DNA of 32,099 nucleotides from Rhodothermales bacterium (GCA_022821845.1 JAJECT010000045.1:1-32099); one strand, 5' to 3'; shown: positions 24,337 through 32,099, counted from the stretch's first letter. Program-made: numbers and translations. Notes: generated by a model not told the origin, from the letters alone.

Positions 24337-24359
24337 ATATATGTGCAATATACATATAT
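24337..24359 (-). promoter_or_regulatory. Inverted repeat upstream of recA, possible operator
   Basis: ATATATGT and ACATATAT form a perfect 8-bp inverted repeat with a 7-base spacer, centred about 38 bases before the recA start. The position suits an SOS-type operator, but the sequence does not match LexA boxes known to me. Confidence 0.45.
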
Positions 24360-24390
24360 TTTATGCATTGCGCAAGGGGTCATGCTCCAT

Positions 24391-24410
24391 TTCGGGAAAT
24401 AAATCCCGAA
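24391..24410 (-). terminator. Hairpin between cinA and recA
   Basis: TTCGGGA and TCCCGAA form a 7-bp stem around six bases; the right arm is repeated once more in tandem (AAATCCCGAA, 24401-24420). On the minus strand it lies after the cinA stop and before recA. There is no proper T-run after it. Confidence 0.4.
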
Positions 24411-24470
24411 AAATCCCGAAAAATGACCTTTTTCTCCCCTATAGACACATACGATACGCAATTATACCCT

Positions 24471-25733
24471 TCATGGGCGACGATCAAGCAATTTTTTTCG
24501 CACATGGTCCAGCAAGGCGGCGGCGGCGAGGCGCTTGTTGACGAGGCGGTCCTGCACGAGTTGCAATCGGCGGGCGCTTGCGCCGGCGGCATCCGCGTAG
24601 CCGATCCATACCGTGCCCACCGGCTTTTCCGGCGTGCCGCCCGAAGGCCCGGCCACCCCGGTCGTCGACAGGCCCACGTCCGCCCCAAGCCGCCGCCGGA
24701 CGCCGTCGGCCATCTGCGCGGCGACGTTCTCGCTCACGGCGCCATGCCGCCGAAGCGCCTGCTGCGATACCCCCAGCGCATCCACCTTCGCCCGGTTCGC
24801 ATAGGCCACCACGCCCCCCGCCATCCAGTCGGACGATCCGGGGACGTTCGTAAGCGTATGGGCCACATACCCCCCCGTGCAGCTTTCCGCCACGGCTACG
24901 GTCAGGCCACGCTCCCGAAGCATCTGCCCCACGACTTCTTCCAGCGTCTCGTCGTCCGCCCCATATATATAGTGTCCGATCCGCTCCCGCAGGCGCGCTT
25001 CGAGCTCGGCCACGCGCTCCTCCGCCTCGTCCCGCTGATCGCCGAAGGCCGTGATGCGCAGGCGCACGCCCCCCGGGCCAGGCAGCCAGGCCAAGCGGCG
25101 CGTTTCCGAAAGCATCCCGGACAAATCCCCCGCCGCTTCCTGCAAACCGGATTCTCCAATGCCCGCCGTGCGAAGGGTTCGGTGCGCAATGACCTGCAAC
25201 CCGCCTCGCCGCCGCACCCTCGGCAGGACTTCGTCAGTAAAAAGGCGCTTCATTTCATGGGGCACCCCAGGCAAAAGGGCAAGCAGGCTTCCCGCCGCTT
25301 CTCCCCGGCGAATTTCCCGCCACAGCCCCGGCGCCGTCCCCGCCCGGTTGGGCAACGCCTCGAAACCCTCGGGCACCATGGCCTGGGACTGGTTGCTTTC
25401 CGGCATCGCGCGCCCCCGCCGCGCGAACCGCGCCCGGATTTCATCCAGAATATCTTCCCGCAAGACAAGTTCGGCGCCGAACAGGTCCGCTACGGCCCGC
25501 CGCGTTTTGTCGTCGCCGGTGGGTCCAAGCCCGCCGGTGGCCACCACCAGGTCGCTCTCGGACAGGCTGCGCCGCAGTTCGGATTGCAGCGCCTGTTCGT
25601 CGTCGCCGACCGTAGCCATGCGCCGGACGACCGCGCCCGTCAGGGTCAACTGCTCGCCCAGCCAGGCCGCGTTCGTATCGCGCACTTGCCCAATGAGCAA
25701 TTCGTCCCCGATGGTCAGCACCGTAGCCTGCAT
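24471..25733 (-). CDS. cinA: CinA-family protein (MoCF domain plus PncC amidase domain)
   Basis: The 420-residue protein has the standard two-domain plan. The N-terminal molybdopterin-binding-like part runs from TIGDELLIGQVRDTNAAWL through LVVATGGLGPTGDDKTR (about 60-78) and LPGVPHEMKRLF. The C-terminal part has VAESCTGGYVAHTLTNVPGS, GGVVAYANRAK, ALRRHGAVSENVA and TGVAGPSGGTPEKPVGTVWIG, the nicotinamide-nucleotide amidase blocks. In known homologues it breaks down NMN or acts on ADP-ribose and is linked with competence or DNA damage. It lies upstream of recA in the same direction. Length is normal, with no sign of decay. Confidence 0.95.
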   Translation of the reverse strand: MQATVLTIGDELLIGQVRDTNAAWLGEQLTLTGAVVRRMATVGDDEQALQSELRRSLSESDLVVATGGLGPTGDDKTRRAVADLFGAELVLREDILDEIRARFARRGRAMPESNQSQAMVPEGFEALPNRAGTAPGLWREIRRGEAAGSLLALLPGVPHEMKRLFTDEVLPRVRRRGGLQVIAHRTLRTAGIGESGLQEAAGDLSGMLSETRRLAWLPGPGGVRLRITAFGDQRDEAEERVAELEARLRERIGHYIYGADDETLEEVVGQMLRERGLTVAVAESCTGGYVAHTLTNVPGSSDWMAGGVVAYANRAKVDALGVSQQALRRHGAVSENVAAQMADGVRRRLGADVGLSTTGVAGPSGGTPEKPVGTVWIGYADAAGASARRLQLVQDRLVNKRLAAAALLDHVRKKLLDRRP

Positions 25734-25778
25734 TTCCCTCTGAATATGATCTCTCGACAGGATGCGGAACGAAAAGGC

Positions 25779-26417
25779 TTACAACTTGGCGCGGCGGGCG
25801 GACCAGCTTGTCGGATCGGCGCGCCAGTCCAGCATGGTCCGAATCGCCGCGTCGGGCAGCGCGGCCCGTTCCTGCGCCGCCGCCAGCAACGCGTCCAGGC
25901 CGGTCAATGCGTACAAGGGGATCCGCGCCTTTTCGAAAGCAAGGCGGGCCGCCGCGAAGCCATGCGAATAAATGGCCAGGACCGCTTGCACTTCGGCCCC
26001 GGCTTCGCGCAGCGTTTCCACGACGGCGCAGACGGACCCGCCCGTCGAAATCGCATCCTCCACCACCACCGTCGTCCGCCCCGCCACGCTTCCTCCCTCG
26101 ACGCGCTGCCCTCGCCCATGCTTTTTCGGCTGCGCCCGCGCATACGCCATGGGCAAGTCCAGCCGGTCCGCCAGCCAGGCCGCATGCGGGATGCCGGCGG
26201 TGGCCGTGCCCGTAACGACGTCGGCCGCGAGGCCCTCCTCCCGCCATACGCCCGCGAACCCGTCGCATACGGCGCGGCGGGCCGCCGGACTGGAAAGGAG
26301 CAGCCTGTTGTCGCAATACACAGGAGCCAGCAAGCCGGAAGCCAGCGTAAACGGCTCCTCCGAAGCAAAGCGAACGGCCCCTGCGTCCAGCAGATATTCC
26401 GCCACGCGGCGGGCCAT
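25779..26417 (-). CDS. pyrE: Orotate phosphoribosyltransferase
   Basis: The 212-residue product shows the type I phosphoribosyltransferase signature TVVVEDAISTGGSV (PRPP-binding loop), preceded by VVTGTATAGIPHAAWLAD and the flexible-loop residues AQPKKHGRGQRVEG expected of PyrE. It makes orotidine 5'-phosphate in pyrimidine synthesis. The start at 26415-26417 has a strong G-rich Shine-Dalgarno; the in-frame ATG at 26492 would add a leader of low-complexity NPHNQN. It is 45 bp upstream of cinA, same direction. Cytoplasmic. Confidence 0.95.
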   Translation of the reverse strand: MARRVAEYLLDAGAVRFASEEPFTLASGLLAPVYCDNRLLLSSPAARRAVCDGFAGVWREEGLAADVVTGTATAGIPHAAWLADRLDLPMAYARAQPKKHGRGQRVEGGSVAGRTTVVVEDAISTGGSVCAVVETLREAGAEVQAVLAIYSHGFAAARLAFEKARIPLYALTGLDALLAAAQERAALPDAAIRTMLDWRADPTSWSARRAKL

Positions 26418-26493
26418 CAAGCGCCCCCCTTCGTTTGGGTCCCGCGCGTTTTGGTTATGCGGGTTATGCAGGGTTGCGTCGTTCGGCGTCATA

Positions 26494-26511
26494 AAAAATT
26501 CGCGAATTTTT
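26494..26511 (-). terminator. 18-bp palindrome between pgsA and pyrE
   Basis: AAAAATTCGCGAATTTTT is a perfect palindrome with flanking A and T tracts, as in a bidirectional hairpin terminator, though the centre loop is very tight. A nearby 8-bp direct repeat GGTCCATT occurs at 26527-26534 and 26537-26544. It probably separates pgsA from pyrE. Confidence 0.45.
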
Positions 26512-26549
26512 CAGAATATTCCTTGGGGTCCATTAAGGTCCATTGGCGT

Positions 26550-27137
26550 TCAGGCCGCGTCTTGTCCGTCCGGGGCGCGCCGCATTCGGGCAAAGTACAC
26601 CCATCCGGTCCACAAGGTAAACGCCGCAACAAGCAAAAAGGCTGCAAACGGCAGCGGCGTAGCAAGCAGGTCCCGCGCCCAGGCGCCTGCCGCGCCCTCC
26701 AGTTTTTCGACGGTCAAGAGGGTCAACATTCCCGCGAGGTACGCAATCTGGACCGCCGTTTTTCGTTTTGCGAGGGGAAGCGTGAACCCGCCGTCGGCAC
26801 TCGGGACATGCGAACGCAGCCAGGTCACCGCCGCGTCGCGCAAGCCGATGAGCGCCACCCCCCACCAGGGCGCCGCGTCCGGCGCAACCACGCAAAGCAT
26901 GACAAAGACGCCGAGGACCAGCGCCTTGTCCGCCAGCGGGTCCAGCGTTTGGCCAAGCCGGGAGCGGGCCTCGAATTTTCGGGCGATCTTGCCGTCCAGC
27001 CAGTCCGACGCCGCCGCCAGAAGAAACAACGCCAGGGCTACGGCAAGGCCAGGTAACGCATTGCCGTACAACAGGATAAGCACGAGCGGCGTAACCAGTA
27101 TCCGAAATGTCGTCAGTACGTTCGGGAGATATTTCAT
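26550..27137 (-). CDS. pgsA: CDP-diacylglycerol--glycerol-3-phosphate 3-phosphatidyltransferase
   Basis: The 195-residue membrane protein has the complete CDP-alcohol phosphotransferase motif D-G-x2-A-R-x8-G-x3-D-x3-D in DGKIARKFEARSRLGQTLDP followed by LAD. Several hydrophobic helices flank it (LVLILLYGNALPGLAVALALFLLAAA, ALVLGVFVMLCVV). It makes phosphatidylglycerophosphate, the precursor of phosphatidylglycerol and cardiolipin. The ATG at 27135-27137 (MKYLPNVLT) is the family-typical start. Other enzymes of the superfamily share the motif, so phosphatidylglycerophosphate synthase is the best but not the only reading. It is divergent from dnaK. Confidence 0.9.
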   Translation of the reverse strand: MKYLPNVLTTFRILVTPLVLILLYGNALPGLAVALALFLLAAASDWLDGKIARKFEARSRLGQTLDPLADKALVLGVFVMLCVVAPDAAPWWGVALIGLRDAAVTWLRSHVPSADGGFTLPLAKRKTAVQIAYLAGMLTLLTVEKLEGAAGAWARDLLATPLPFAAFLLVAAFTLWTGWVYFARMRRAPDGQDAA

Positions 27138-27265
27138 CGTGCTGTCATTATGACGGAGAATAAACTCCGGCATTATTCTTGAGGGCAGCCTGCGCGACAC
27201 GAAACATCCGCGCCATGGCGCATCACCCCTAAAATACAGACCTGCAAGGTAGCGAGATACGCATT
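27138..27265. promoter_or_regulatory. Divergent promoter region of pgsA and dnaK
   Basis: The 128-bp gap must hold promoters for both genes. A 12-bp palindrome GCGCCATGGCGC lies at 27210-27221. A CIRCE element (the HrcA operator usual before dnaK in some bacteria) was looked for and is absent. No strong ribosome-binding site precedes dnaK. Confidence 0.5.
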
Positions 27266-29224
27266 ATGGGAAAGATTATAGGAATTGACCTCGGCACCAC
27301 CAATTCGGTCGTGGCCGTCATGGAAGGCGGCGAGCCTGTTGTGATCACCAACTCCGAGGGCGCGCGCACCACGCCGTCCGTGGTCGCGTACAAAGGGGAC
27401 GGCGAACGCCTCGTGGGCGCGCCCGCCGAACGGCAGGCCACCACGAACCCGAAGAACACGATCTCCTCCATCAAGCGCTTCATGGGGCGGCAGCACGACG
27501 AGGTTACAGGCGAGATCGCCACGGTCCCCTACGAAGTGACGCGCGGCGAAAACAACACGGCCCGCGTCCAGATGAACGACCGGGTCTATACGCCGCAGGA
27601 AATATCCGCCATGGTGCTCCAGAAACTGAAGCAGACGGCGGAAGACCATCTCGGAGAAAAGGTAACCGACGCCGTCGTTACCGTGCCCGCCTATTTCAAC
27701 GACGCGCAGCGCAAGGCCACGAAGGAAGCCGGAGAAATCGCCGGGCTGAAGGTGCAGCGCATCATCAACGAACCGACGGCGGCGGCGCTGGCCTACGGCC
27801 TCGACAAAAAGGACGCCTCCGACAAACTGGTCGCCGTATACGACCTGGGCGGCGGCACGTACGACATTTCCATTCTGGAACTGGGGGAAGGGGTGTTCGA
27901 AGTGAAGGCCACCTATGGCGATACGCACCTCGGCGGAGACGATTTCGACCAGCGGCTGATCAACCATCTCGCCGACAAATTCCAGCAGGAAGAGGGCATC
28001 GACCTGCGCAAGGACAGCATGGCGCTGCAACGGCTCAAGGATGCAGCGGAAAACGCCAAGAAAGAACTCTCTTCCCAGCAGCAGGTGAACATCAACCTGC
28101 CCTATATCACCGCTACGGAAAGCGGGCCGAAACACCTCGCCCTCGACATTTCGCGGGCGGCGTTCGAGCGCCTCGTGGACGACCTGGTCGAGCGCACCAT
28201 TCCGCCCATGGAAAAAGCGCTGAAGGACGCCGGGGTTTCGAGGGGCGACATCGACGAAGTGATTCTGGTGGGCGGCTCCACCCGCATTCCCAAAATCCAG
28301 GAAGTGGTCGAGAAATTCTTTGACAAAACGCCCAACCGTTCCGTCAATCCGGACGAAGTGGTGGCCGTGGGCGCGGCGATCCAGGGCGGCGTGTTGTCCG
28401 GCGACGTTACCGACGTGCTGCTGCTGGACGTAACGCCGCTCAATCTGGGCATCGAAACGCTTGGGCGCGTGATGACGCCGCTCATCGAGGCCAACACGAC
28501 CATTCCCACGAACAAAAGCCAGGTTTTCTCCACGGCGGCGGACAGCCAGCCTTCCGTGGAAATCCATGTGCTCCAGGGGGATCGCCAGATGGCTATAGAC
28601 AACCGTACGCTTGGGCGTTTTCACCTGGACGGCATTCCGCCGGCGCCGCGCGGCATTCCCCAGATCGAGGTTACCTTCGATATGGACGCGAACGGCATTC
28701 TGGAGGTTACCGCAAAGGACAAGGCGACGAACAAGGAGCAGAACATCCGAATTGAGGCGTCCAGCGGGCTTTCCGATCAGGAAATAGAGAAGATGCGGCA
28801 GGACGCGAAGGCGCACGCCGAGGAGGACAAGAAGAAGCGGGAGGAGATCGAGAAGCGGAACCAGGCCGATTCCCTGCTCTATTCCACGGAGAAGAACCTC
28901 AAGGAATACGGGGACAAGATTCCCGCCGAAAAGAAGGCGAAGGTAGAAGCGGCGCTCGAACGGCTCAAGGAAGTGCGCAAGAACGACGATTCGCCCGAAC
29001 TGGATTCGGCGCTGGAGCAGCTCAATCAGGCCTGGGGCGAAGCCGCCGAGGATATGTACAAGGCACAGGCCGCCGCCGCGCAGGAAGCCGCGGCGCAGGG
29101 GGCGGCGGGGGCGGCGGAAGGCCCCGGCGAGGCGGGCCAGCACGAACCCTCAGGCGACGGCTCTGTGGACGCCGACTTCGAAGTGCTGGACGAGGATGAG
29201 GAAGCGCCGCCGCCGCAGCCGTAG
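27266..29224 (+). CDS. dnaK: Chaperone DnaK (Hsp70)
   Basis: The 652-residue protein has all Hsp70 blocks: [14 protein letters not shown] (5-18), [56 protein letters not shown], the linker [10 protein letters not shown], and a substrate domain with [14 protein letters not shown]. The C-terminal lid is charged and Ala-rich and ends [12 protein letters not shown] followed by a short Pro tail. It folds and protects proteins with ATP, together with GrpE and DnaJ, neither of which is adjacent. The ATG is the only sensible start; no Shine-Dalgarno is seen. Length is typical (about 630-650). Confidence 0.98.
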   Translation: MGKIIGIDLGTTNSVVAVMEGGEPVVITNSEGARTTPSVVAYKGDGERLVGAPAERQATTNPKNTISSIKRFMGRQHDEVTGEIATVPYEVTRGENNTARVQMNDRVYTPQEISAMVLQKLKQTAEDHLGEKVTDAVVTVPAYFNDAQRKATKEAGEIAGLKVQRIINEPTAAALAYGLDKKDASDKLVAVYDLGGGTYDISILELGEGVFEVKATYGDTHLGGDDFDQRLINHLADKFQQEEGIDLRKDSMALQRLKDAAENAKKELSSQQQVNINLPYITATESGPKHLALDISRAAFERLVDDLVERTIPPMEKALKDAGVSRGDIDEVILVGGSTRIPKIQEVVEKFFDKTPNRSVNPDEVVAVGAAIQGGVLSGDVTDVLLLDVTPLNLGIETLGRVMTPLIEANTTIPTNKSQVFSTAADSQPSVEIHVLQGDRQMAIDNRTLGRFHLDGIPPAPRGIPQIEVTFDMDANGILEVTAKDKATNKEQNIRIEASSGLSDQEIEKMRQDAKAHAEEDKKKREEIEKRNQADSLLYSTEKNLKEYGDKIPAEKKAKVEAALERLKEVRKNDDSPELDSALEQLNQAWGEAAEDMYKAQAAAAQEAAAQGAAGAAEGPGEAGQHEPSGDGSVDADFEVLDEDEEAPPPQP

Positions 29225-29257
29225 GGTGGCGGGCGAAACGATAAAAGAAAATTATAT

Positions 29258-29746
29258 TTATTGTGTCGCTTCCTTTTTACATTCCTCAGCGAGTTCAGGA
29301 TACCGCTCGGCAATCATATCCAAGCATCGTTTTTTGATTATTTTGTATGCCAGCTTTCGCCCGACTCTCCCGGACAAATCTGTTAGTACTGTGTCGTATG
29401 TCGTGCATTGATGACGCAAATCCGCCACCGATGATTTGTGGGTGTCCTGAGGGTCATTGGTCCAGCTTATTTTTACTTTCTTGGCCCATTCGATAGTTTC
29501 TTTTTCTCTCCTTTTATTTACACGGCGAGATCGTTCGGATCGCTTGATGCGCTCCTCCTGATAATCGTTCCATGCCGCGGAGTCCTTCGCTTCTATCACA
29601 CGCCGCTCCTTGTATAGCCGCATCTTCGCGCCAGAAGAACGAATAGGATTCCGTTCTTTTGCATCTGGCTCGCCTAATAGTTTGGTTATCAGGCGGTCAC
29701 TAAATCCGTGCTCCCTGCGCAGGGCATTGTATGTGATGAATTTCAT
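29258..29746 (-). CDS. Basic protein of unknown function
   Basis: I do not recognise this 162-residue protein with certainty. It is strongly basic (many KR pairs, e.g. RIKRSERSRRVNKRREKE) and probably nucleic-acid binding. The N-terminus (YNALRREHGFSDRLITKLLG, then PDAKERNPIRSSGAKMRLY) resembles an uncharacterised small helix-turn-helix-like module I have seen in other bacterial proteins, where a PDxxxxNPxRS-xxxxMRLY block precedes other domains. The middle and end have no recognisable motif. GC content is visibly lower than in dnaK, hinting at transfer. The 33-bp gap to dnaK means the two are convergent. Confidence 0.6.
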   Translation of the reverse strand: MKFITYNALRREHGFSDRLITKLLGEPDAKERNPIRSSGAKMRLYKERRVIEAKDSAAWNDYQEERIKRSERSRRVNKRREKETIEWAKKVKISWTNDPQDTHKSSVADLRHQCTTYDTVLTDLSGRVGRKLAYKIIKKRCLDMIAERYPELAEECKKEATQ

Positions 29747-29804
29747 GGTCTTCGTGTTTACGTGAAACTTTTGGTCTCATTGATAAGCAGAGCCGACATG
29801 CTTG

Positions 29805-30087
29805 CTGCCCATCATATCGAACACGCCCTCGCAGGCCTGCTTGAAGCCCGCCGAACGACTCGAGATCGTCCGCGTACGCGGTGCCGCAAAGCGGAATCCC
29901 GCCGGCCCCAAGGCTCTATTTCTTAATCTAGGCATTGCTCGCACTGTGTCCGTGTAGTGTGGATTGTTTGCCCACATAATAATCCATTTATTGATATTAA
30001 ATATCCATTTATTATGAAATTTATATGAAATTAAGCCAGGAATAATCCAGATTCAACCAGTCGAGAAAACGGCTATCAAGATCGAGG
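29805..30087. repeat. Long dispersed repeat, copy 1
   Basis: This roughly 285-bp stretch runs from CTGCCCA, through ATCGAACACGCCCTCGC and CCGCCGAACGACTCGA, to an AT-rich tail with TCCATTTATTATGAA and TATGAAATTAAGCC. It matches 31296-31583 in the same direction, by eye about 70-80% identical with small indels. It does not hold a convincing gene: minus-strand frames share the peptide SSRSA(G/D)FK but differ elsewhere, so coding is doubtful. Possibly a decayed mobile element or a genome-wide repeat. Confidence 0.8.
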
Positions 30088-30094
30088 GGGTGCG

Positions 30095-30160
30095 CAGGGC
30101 GGCATGGGCCACCCTCGCCTTGAAGTCGGGACTGTGGGTTCTGCGGGTGCGTTTGGGCAT
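30095..30160 (-). pseudogene. Remnant of an IS3-family orfA (22 codons)
   Basis: The minus strand reads MPKRTRRTHSPDFKARV and a few more residues, then goes out of frame. This is the characteristic start of IS3-family OrfA transposase proteins (MPKRTRRxHSPxFKA). A perfect GGAGG Shine-Dalgarno lies just upstream of the ATG at 30158-30160. Everything after the first 22 codons is missing, cut off where the long repeat copy ends. It is a clear insertion-sequence scar and cannot move by itself. Confidence 0.8.
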
Positions 30161-30212
30161 GGAATACCTCCAGTGGGTTGGTTGGATCGGAACAAGGTCG
30201 CAATCCTATACC

Positions 30213-30497
30213 TTAAAAACCCAAAATCCTGTTCAGACAACCCGAACCACCTCTCTCTCCGCCGTTTCCGAACGAATCGGGGCAAGATACCGTGCCCTCG
30301 AAGCCTCTAACCAGATAGGCTTTAATGTAGATTTGAGATAGATTGTGCCCCAAAGAATCTCTTGGATCAATTTCTCGAATGTCGAAAGCCACCAGCGAAT
30401 CTACGCCAGCGTAGTACCAGGCTTGAGATTGCCCGTGAGCCAGGTTGACGGTAGCGAAGAGTGTTATGATGGTAAAGAGGATGCGTTTCATTGTCAT
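30213..30497 (-). pseudogene. Truncated secreted small protein
   Basis: The frame of 94 residues begins with a textbook signal peptide (MKRILFTIITLFATVNLAHGQ, likely cut after AHG), then about 55 residues of ordinary composition (WYYAGVDSLVAFDIREIDPRD). I do not recognise the family. The last dozen residues (RGGSGCLNRILGF) are encoded by DNA of the CTGAACAGGATTTTGGG type, which looks like intergenic repeat sequence, and the frame ends there. The original 3' end was probably lost by insertion of the IS3 remnant next to it. It is therefore a broken gene, though a small functional protein cannot be excluded. Confidence 0.6.
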
Positions 30498-30549
30498 TTT
30501 TGCTGATTTTTGTGAGTGTGATAATATATGAAATTTAAGTATAAATTTA

Positions 30550-31125
30550 TCACCCTCGTCCTATTATGTTGCTAAATTTTATTATTCTATTTTCACGACG
30601 ACCTTTTTTAGGTCCATAAAATGAATCGACTGTAAAACCTTCGACTTGAAGCTTTTTTGCAATACTAGCTATGCTCACATTGGATAATTTTTTATTCTGC
30701 ACTACGCAGCGACGAATTAGCATTTCTTCTAATTCTGAAATTCCAGTAACTTGTGTAGATAAGCCTAATTGTTTTTCTTTAATTTTTGCAATTAAAATAA
30801 GCATAGGTATGCCTCTTTGTTCTATCAAAATTTCAGTATATTTTCTAAATTTATGATCAGTAAAGCATTCTTTTTCAAAAGTTTGTGTTTCAGTTTTTCC
30901 CACATACCAAGGAGTTATTTTATTACTATTTTTTTGCTTTTTTATTGAAAAAATGTAACACCCTACTCCATCCTTAAAGGATAACGTTTTTTCACGACCA
31001 GAATTGTCTTTTATTTTAGTATCAAATTTCGCCCACCAATCGGGGTTTTTGATATTTTTTAGATCAAGTGTAGTACTCTTTATAATGGGTATCTCAACGA
31101 GCTCCGAGGGTGTAAATTTTATCAT
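30550..31125 (-). CDS. GIY-YIG-like nuclease protein, AT-rich
   Basis: The 191-residue product has a GIY-YIG nuclease core: GVGCYIFSI (GCYIF at 55-59 for GIY), WYVGK at 73-77 for YIG, a basic helix with R94, and ELEEMLIRRCVVQNKKLSN (131-149) matching the conserved Glu helix and the terminal Asn. The rest is basic and ends KKGRRENRIIKF. Such nucleases cut DNA in homing, repair, restriction or toxin systems; here no partner gene makes the role clear. The coding DNA is strikingly AT-rich (about one third GC by eye) against GC-rich neighbours, so it was probably acquired recently. It sits between the two copies of the long repeat. The family call is by motif only. Confidence 0.72.
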   Translation of the reverse strand: MIKFTPSELVEIPIIKSTTLDLKNIKNPDWWAKFDTKIKDNSGREKTLSFKDGVGCYIFSIKKQKNSNKITPWYVGKTETQTFEKECFTDHKFRKYTEILIEQRGIPMLILIAKIKEKQLGLSTQVTGISELEEMLIRRCVVQNKKLSNVSIASIAKKLQVEGFTVDSFYGPKKGRRENRIIKFSNIIGRG

Positions 31126-31295
31126 GGCTAAGGGTACGATGATTTAGGTGGATGGTACGATAAGGGTTAGGTTGTTAAGCGCATCTGACATGCAAGGCTC
31201 GGTTTCACTCCAAGCAGCCCGCCTGATCCATCGCAGCAAGACTTCTCCGATCCGCAGGGTCTGCGAAATCCGACTTTTCAGGACACAGGTGGTTA

Positions 31296-31583
31296 CTGCC
31301 CACGTATCGAACACGCCCTCGCCGACCTGCCTTAAAGTCCGCCGAACGACTCGATAGCGTCCGCGCCCACCGTGTGCAGTAAAGCGGGCCCCTACCAGCC
31401 CAAAGTCCCTTTTTCTTAAATCCAGGCATCGCTCACACCGTCTCCTTAATGTTGGAATTCATCTTCCATTATAACCAGTTTATTGATATAAAATACCCAT
31501 TTATTATGAATATTATGTGAAATTAAGCCTAAAATAAGTATAATCTGATCAGCAAACATAGGCAAACTTGCCAAGATCAAGCG
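31296..31583. repeat. Long dispersed repeat, copy 2
   Basis: This is the partner of the repeat at 29805-30087, same direction. It has the same order of blocks: CTGCCCACG, ATCGAACACGCCCTCGC, CCGCCGAACGACTCGAT, TTTCTTAAAT, CCATTTATTATGAA, GTGAAATTAAGCC. The two copies flank the AT-rich GIY-YIG gene. Confidence 0.8.
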
Positions 31584-31966
31584 AATCTGCCAAGCATCGT
31601 GTCCAGAGGCTTTCTGGATACGCCGGTAGCGAAGTCGCTGGCCCACGCCGCGCAAACCCTCCAAGGATCCGCGCCACGATTTGCCCGCCAGACTGGGAAA
31701 ACGCTGGATCGTCACGACGGAACTGCTCAAGATATCCGCATCGCCGACGGAGCCGGCGATCCTCTCGTCGCTCGACGCTTTCAAGCCTGCCTGAAACGAG
31801 CGGTACCCGGCCAGCGCTCCCCTCTGGATAAGGATGGCACAGCCCATCAAGAATTGGAAGGACGCGCCCAACCAGTTCTTCATACCTTACGGAGACAGAA
31901 TGTCCTACGAAACGTAACCGTATTTACATGGTTTCCGGCATTCCGACTCCACCCGCCCGACGAAAA
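31584..31966. other. No confident gene
   Basis: This 383-bp stretch is open in several frames on both strands (for instance a minus-strand frame entering from the repeat and a plus-strand frame from 31599), but none shows a recognised domain, ribosome-binding site or clear coding bias. It may be decayed coding sequence or the 3' flank of the edge gene. Confidence 0.5.
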
Positions 31967-32099
31967 TCACCGAACAAGCATCATCTTCCGCACCCGCGTT
32001 TCGCCACTCGTCTGTAGCCGGTAGGCGTACAGGCCCGATGGAAGGCCGCCTGCATCAAACCGGATGCTATACTCCCCCACCGCCCGCACGCCATCCACA
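31967..32099 (-). CDS. 3' end of a protein with a type IX-like C-terminal sorting domain (partial)
   Basis: Only the last 43 residues and the stop are in the window. The end reads VGEYSIRFDAGGLPSGLYAY, then RLQTSGETRVRKMMLVR. The pattern, a strand then LPSGLYxYRL and a short basic ending KMxLxR, is that of type IX secretion (Por) C-terminal sorting domains of Bacteroidota and Rhodothermota. Such proteins are exported across the outer membrane, and the tail is normally removed. The rest of the protein lies outside the window, so its function cannot be told. Confidence 0.75.
   Translation of the reverse strand, partial: VDGVRAVGEYSIRFDAGGLPSGLYAYRLQTSGETRVRKMMLVR

Noticed and set aside
24123..27056. 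977-codon plus-strand open frame opposite recA, cinA, pyrE and pgsA
   Set aside because: It covers four recognised minus-strand genes and has no domain of its own; an artefact of GC-rich codons.
27138..27265. CIRCE (HrcA) operator before dnaK
   Set aside because: The TTAGCACTC/GAGTGCTAA pair was looked for and is absent.
27173..29143. 656-codon minus-strand open frame opposite dnaK
   Set aside because: Antisense frames across dnaK are a known artefact; its composition mirrors dnaK codons.
29777..29977. Small protein encoded in the long repeat (SSRSAGFK peptide)
   Set aside because: The second copy keeps only a short peptide and is otherwise changed by indels, so coding is unlikely.
31446..31883. 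145-codon minus-strand frame
   Set aside because: Its 3' part lies inside the dispersed repeat, no domain is recognised and the frame is not kept in the other copy.

Overview
This 32-kb window is chromosomal DNA from a high-GC bacterium. The best guess, by inference, is a member of the Rhodothermota/Bacteroidota. Three things point there: the C-terminal tail of a probable type IX secretion sorting domain at the right edge, tandem secreted TonB-C-domain proteins of the style common in that group, and many genes without a clear Shine-Dalgarno sequence. Most of the window is GC-rich. The stretch 29.3-31.6 kb has lower GC and is AT-rich around 30.5-31.1 kb.

Left part (94-5346). A leftward run holds a DUF2461 protein, two secreted TonB-C-domain paralogues and a multi-pass membrane protein. 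Then come an initiator tRNA (fMet), a small membrane-anchored coiled-coil protein with nearly identical 11-residue repeats, and an orphan beta-class-like DNA methyltransferase. An Amt ammonium transporter follows (5547-6941).

Central part (7039-23145). This is the most distinctive region. The leftward unit reads alpha/beta hydrolase, a 3362-residue type I polyketide synthase (PKS), then a discrete acyl carrier protein (ACP). Next to it lie two paralogous NCS2-type permeases, each fused to a C-terminal domain laid out like a degenerate RsbW-type (GHKL) ATPase domain. A Sfp-type phosphopantetheinyl transferase sits between them on the other strand. The PKS reads KS-AT-DH-MT-(psiKR)-ER-KR-ACP-KS-AT0. 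The first module looks fully reducing, methylating and malonyl-specific. The second has an unusual KS and an AT that has lost its serine nucleophile and about 88 residues, and it has no ACP of its own; the discrete ACP gene follows immediately. A plausible model is one PKS module plus a split module completed by the free ACP, activated by the nearby transferase and possibly unloaded by the hydrolase.

Right part (23279-29224). These are housekeeping genes: recA, cinA, pyrE and pgsA leftward, and dnaK rightward.

Right edge (29258-32099). This is a variable zone: a basic protein of unknown function, two same-direction copies of a diverged repeat of about 285 bp, a 22-codon remnant of an IS3-family orfA, a truncated secreted protein, and an AT-rich GIY-YIG-like nuclease gene. 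The last feature is the 3' end of a gene with a type IX-like sorting tail. All identifications are by eye; no database search was possible.
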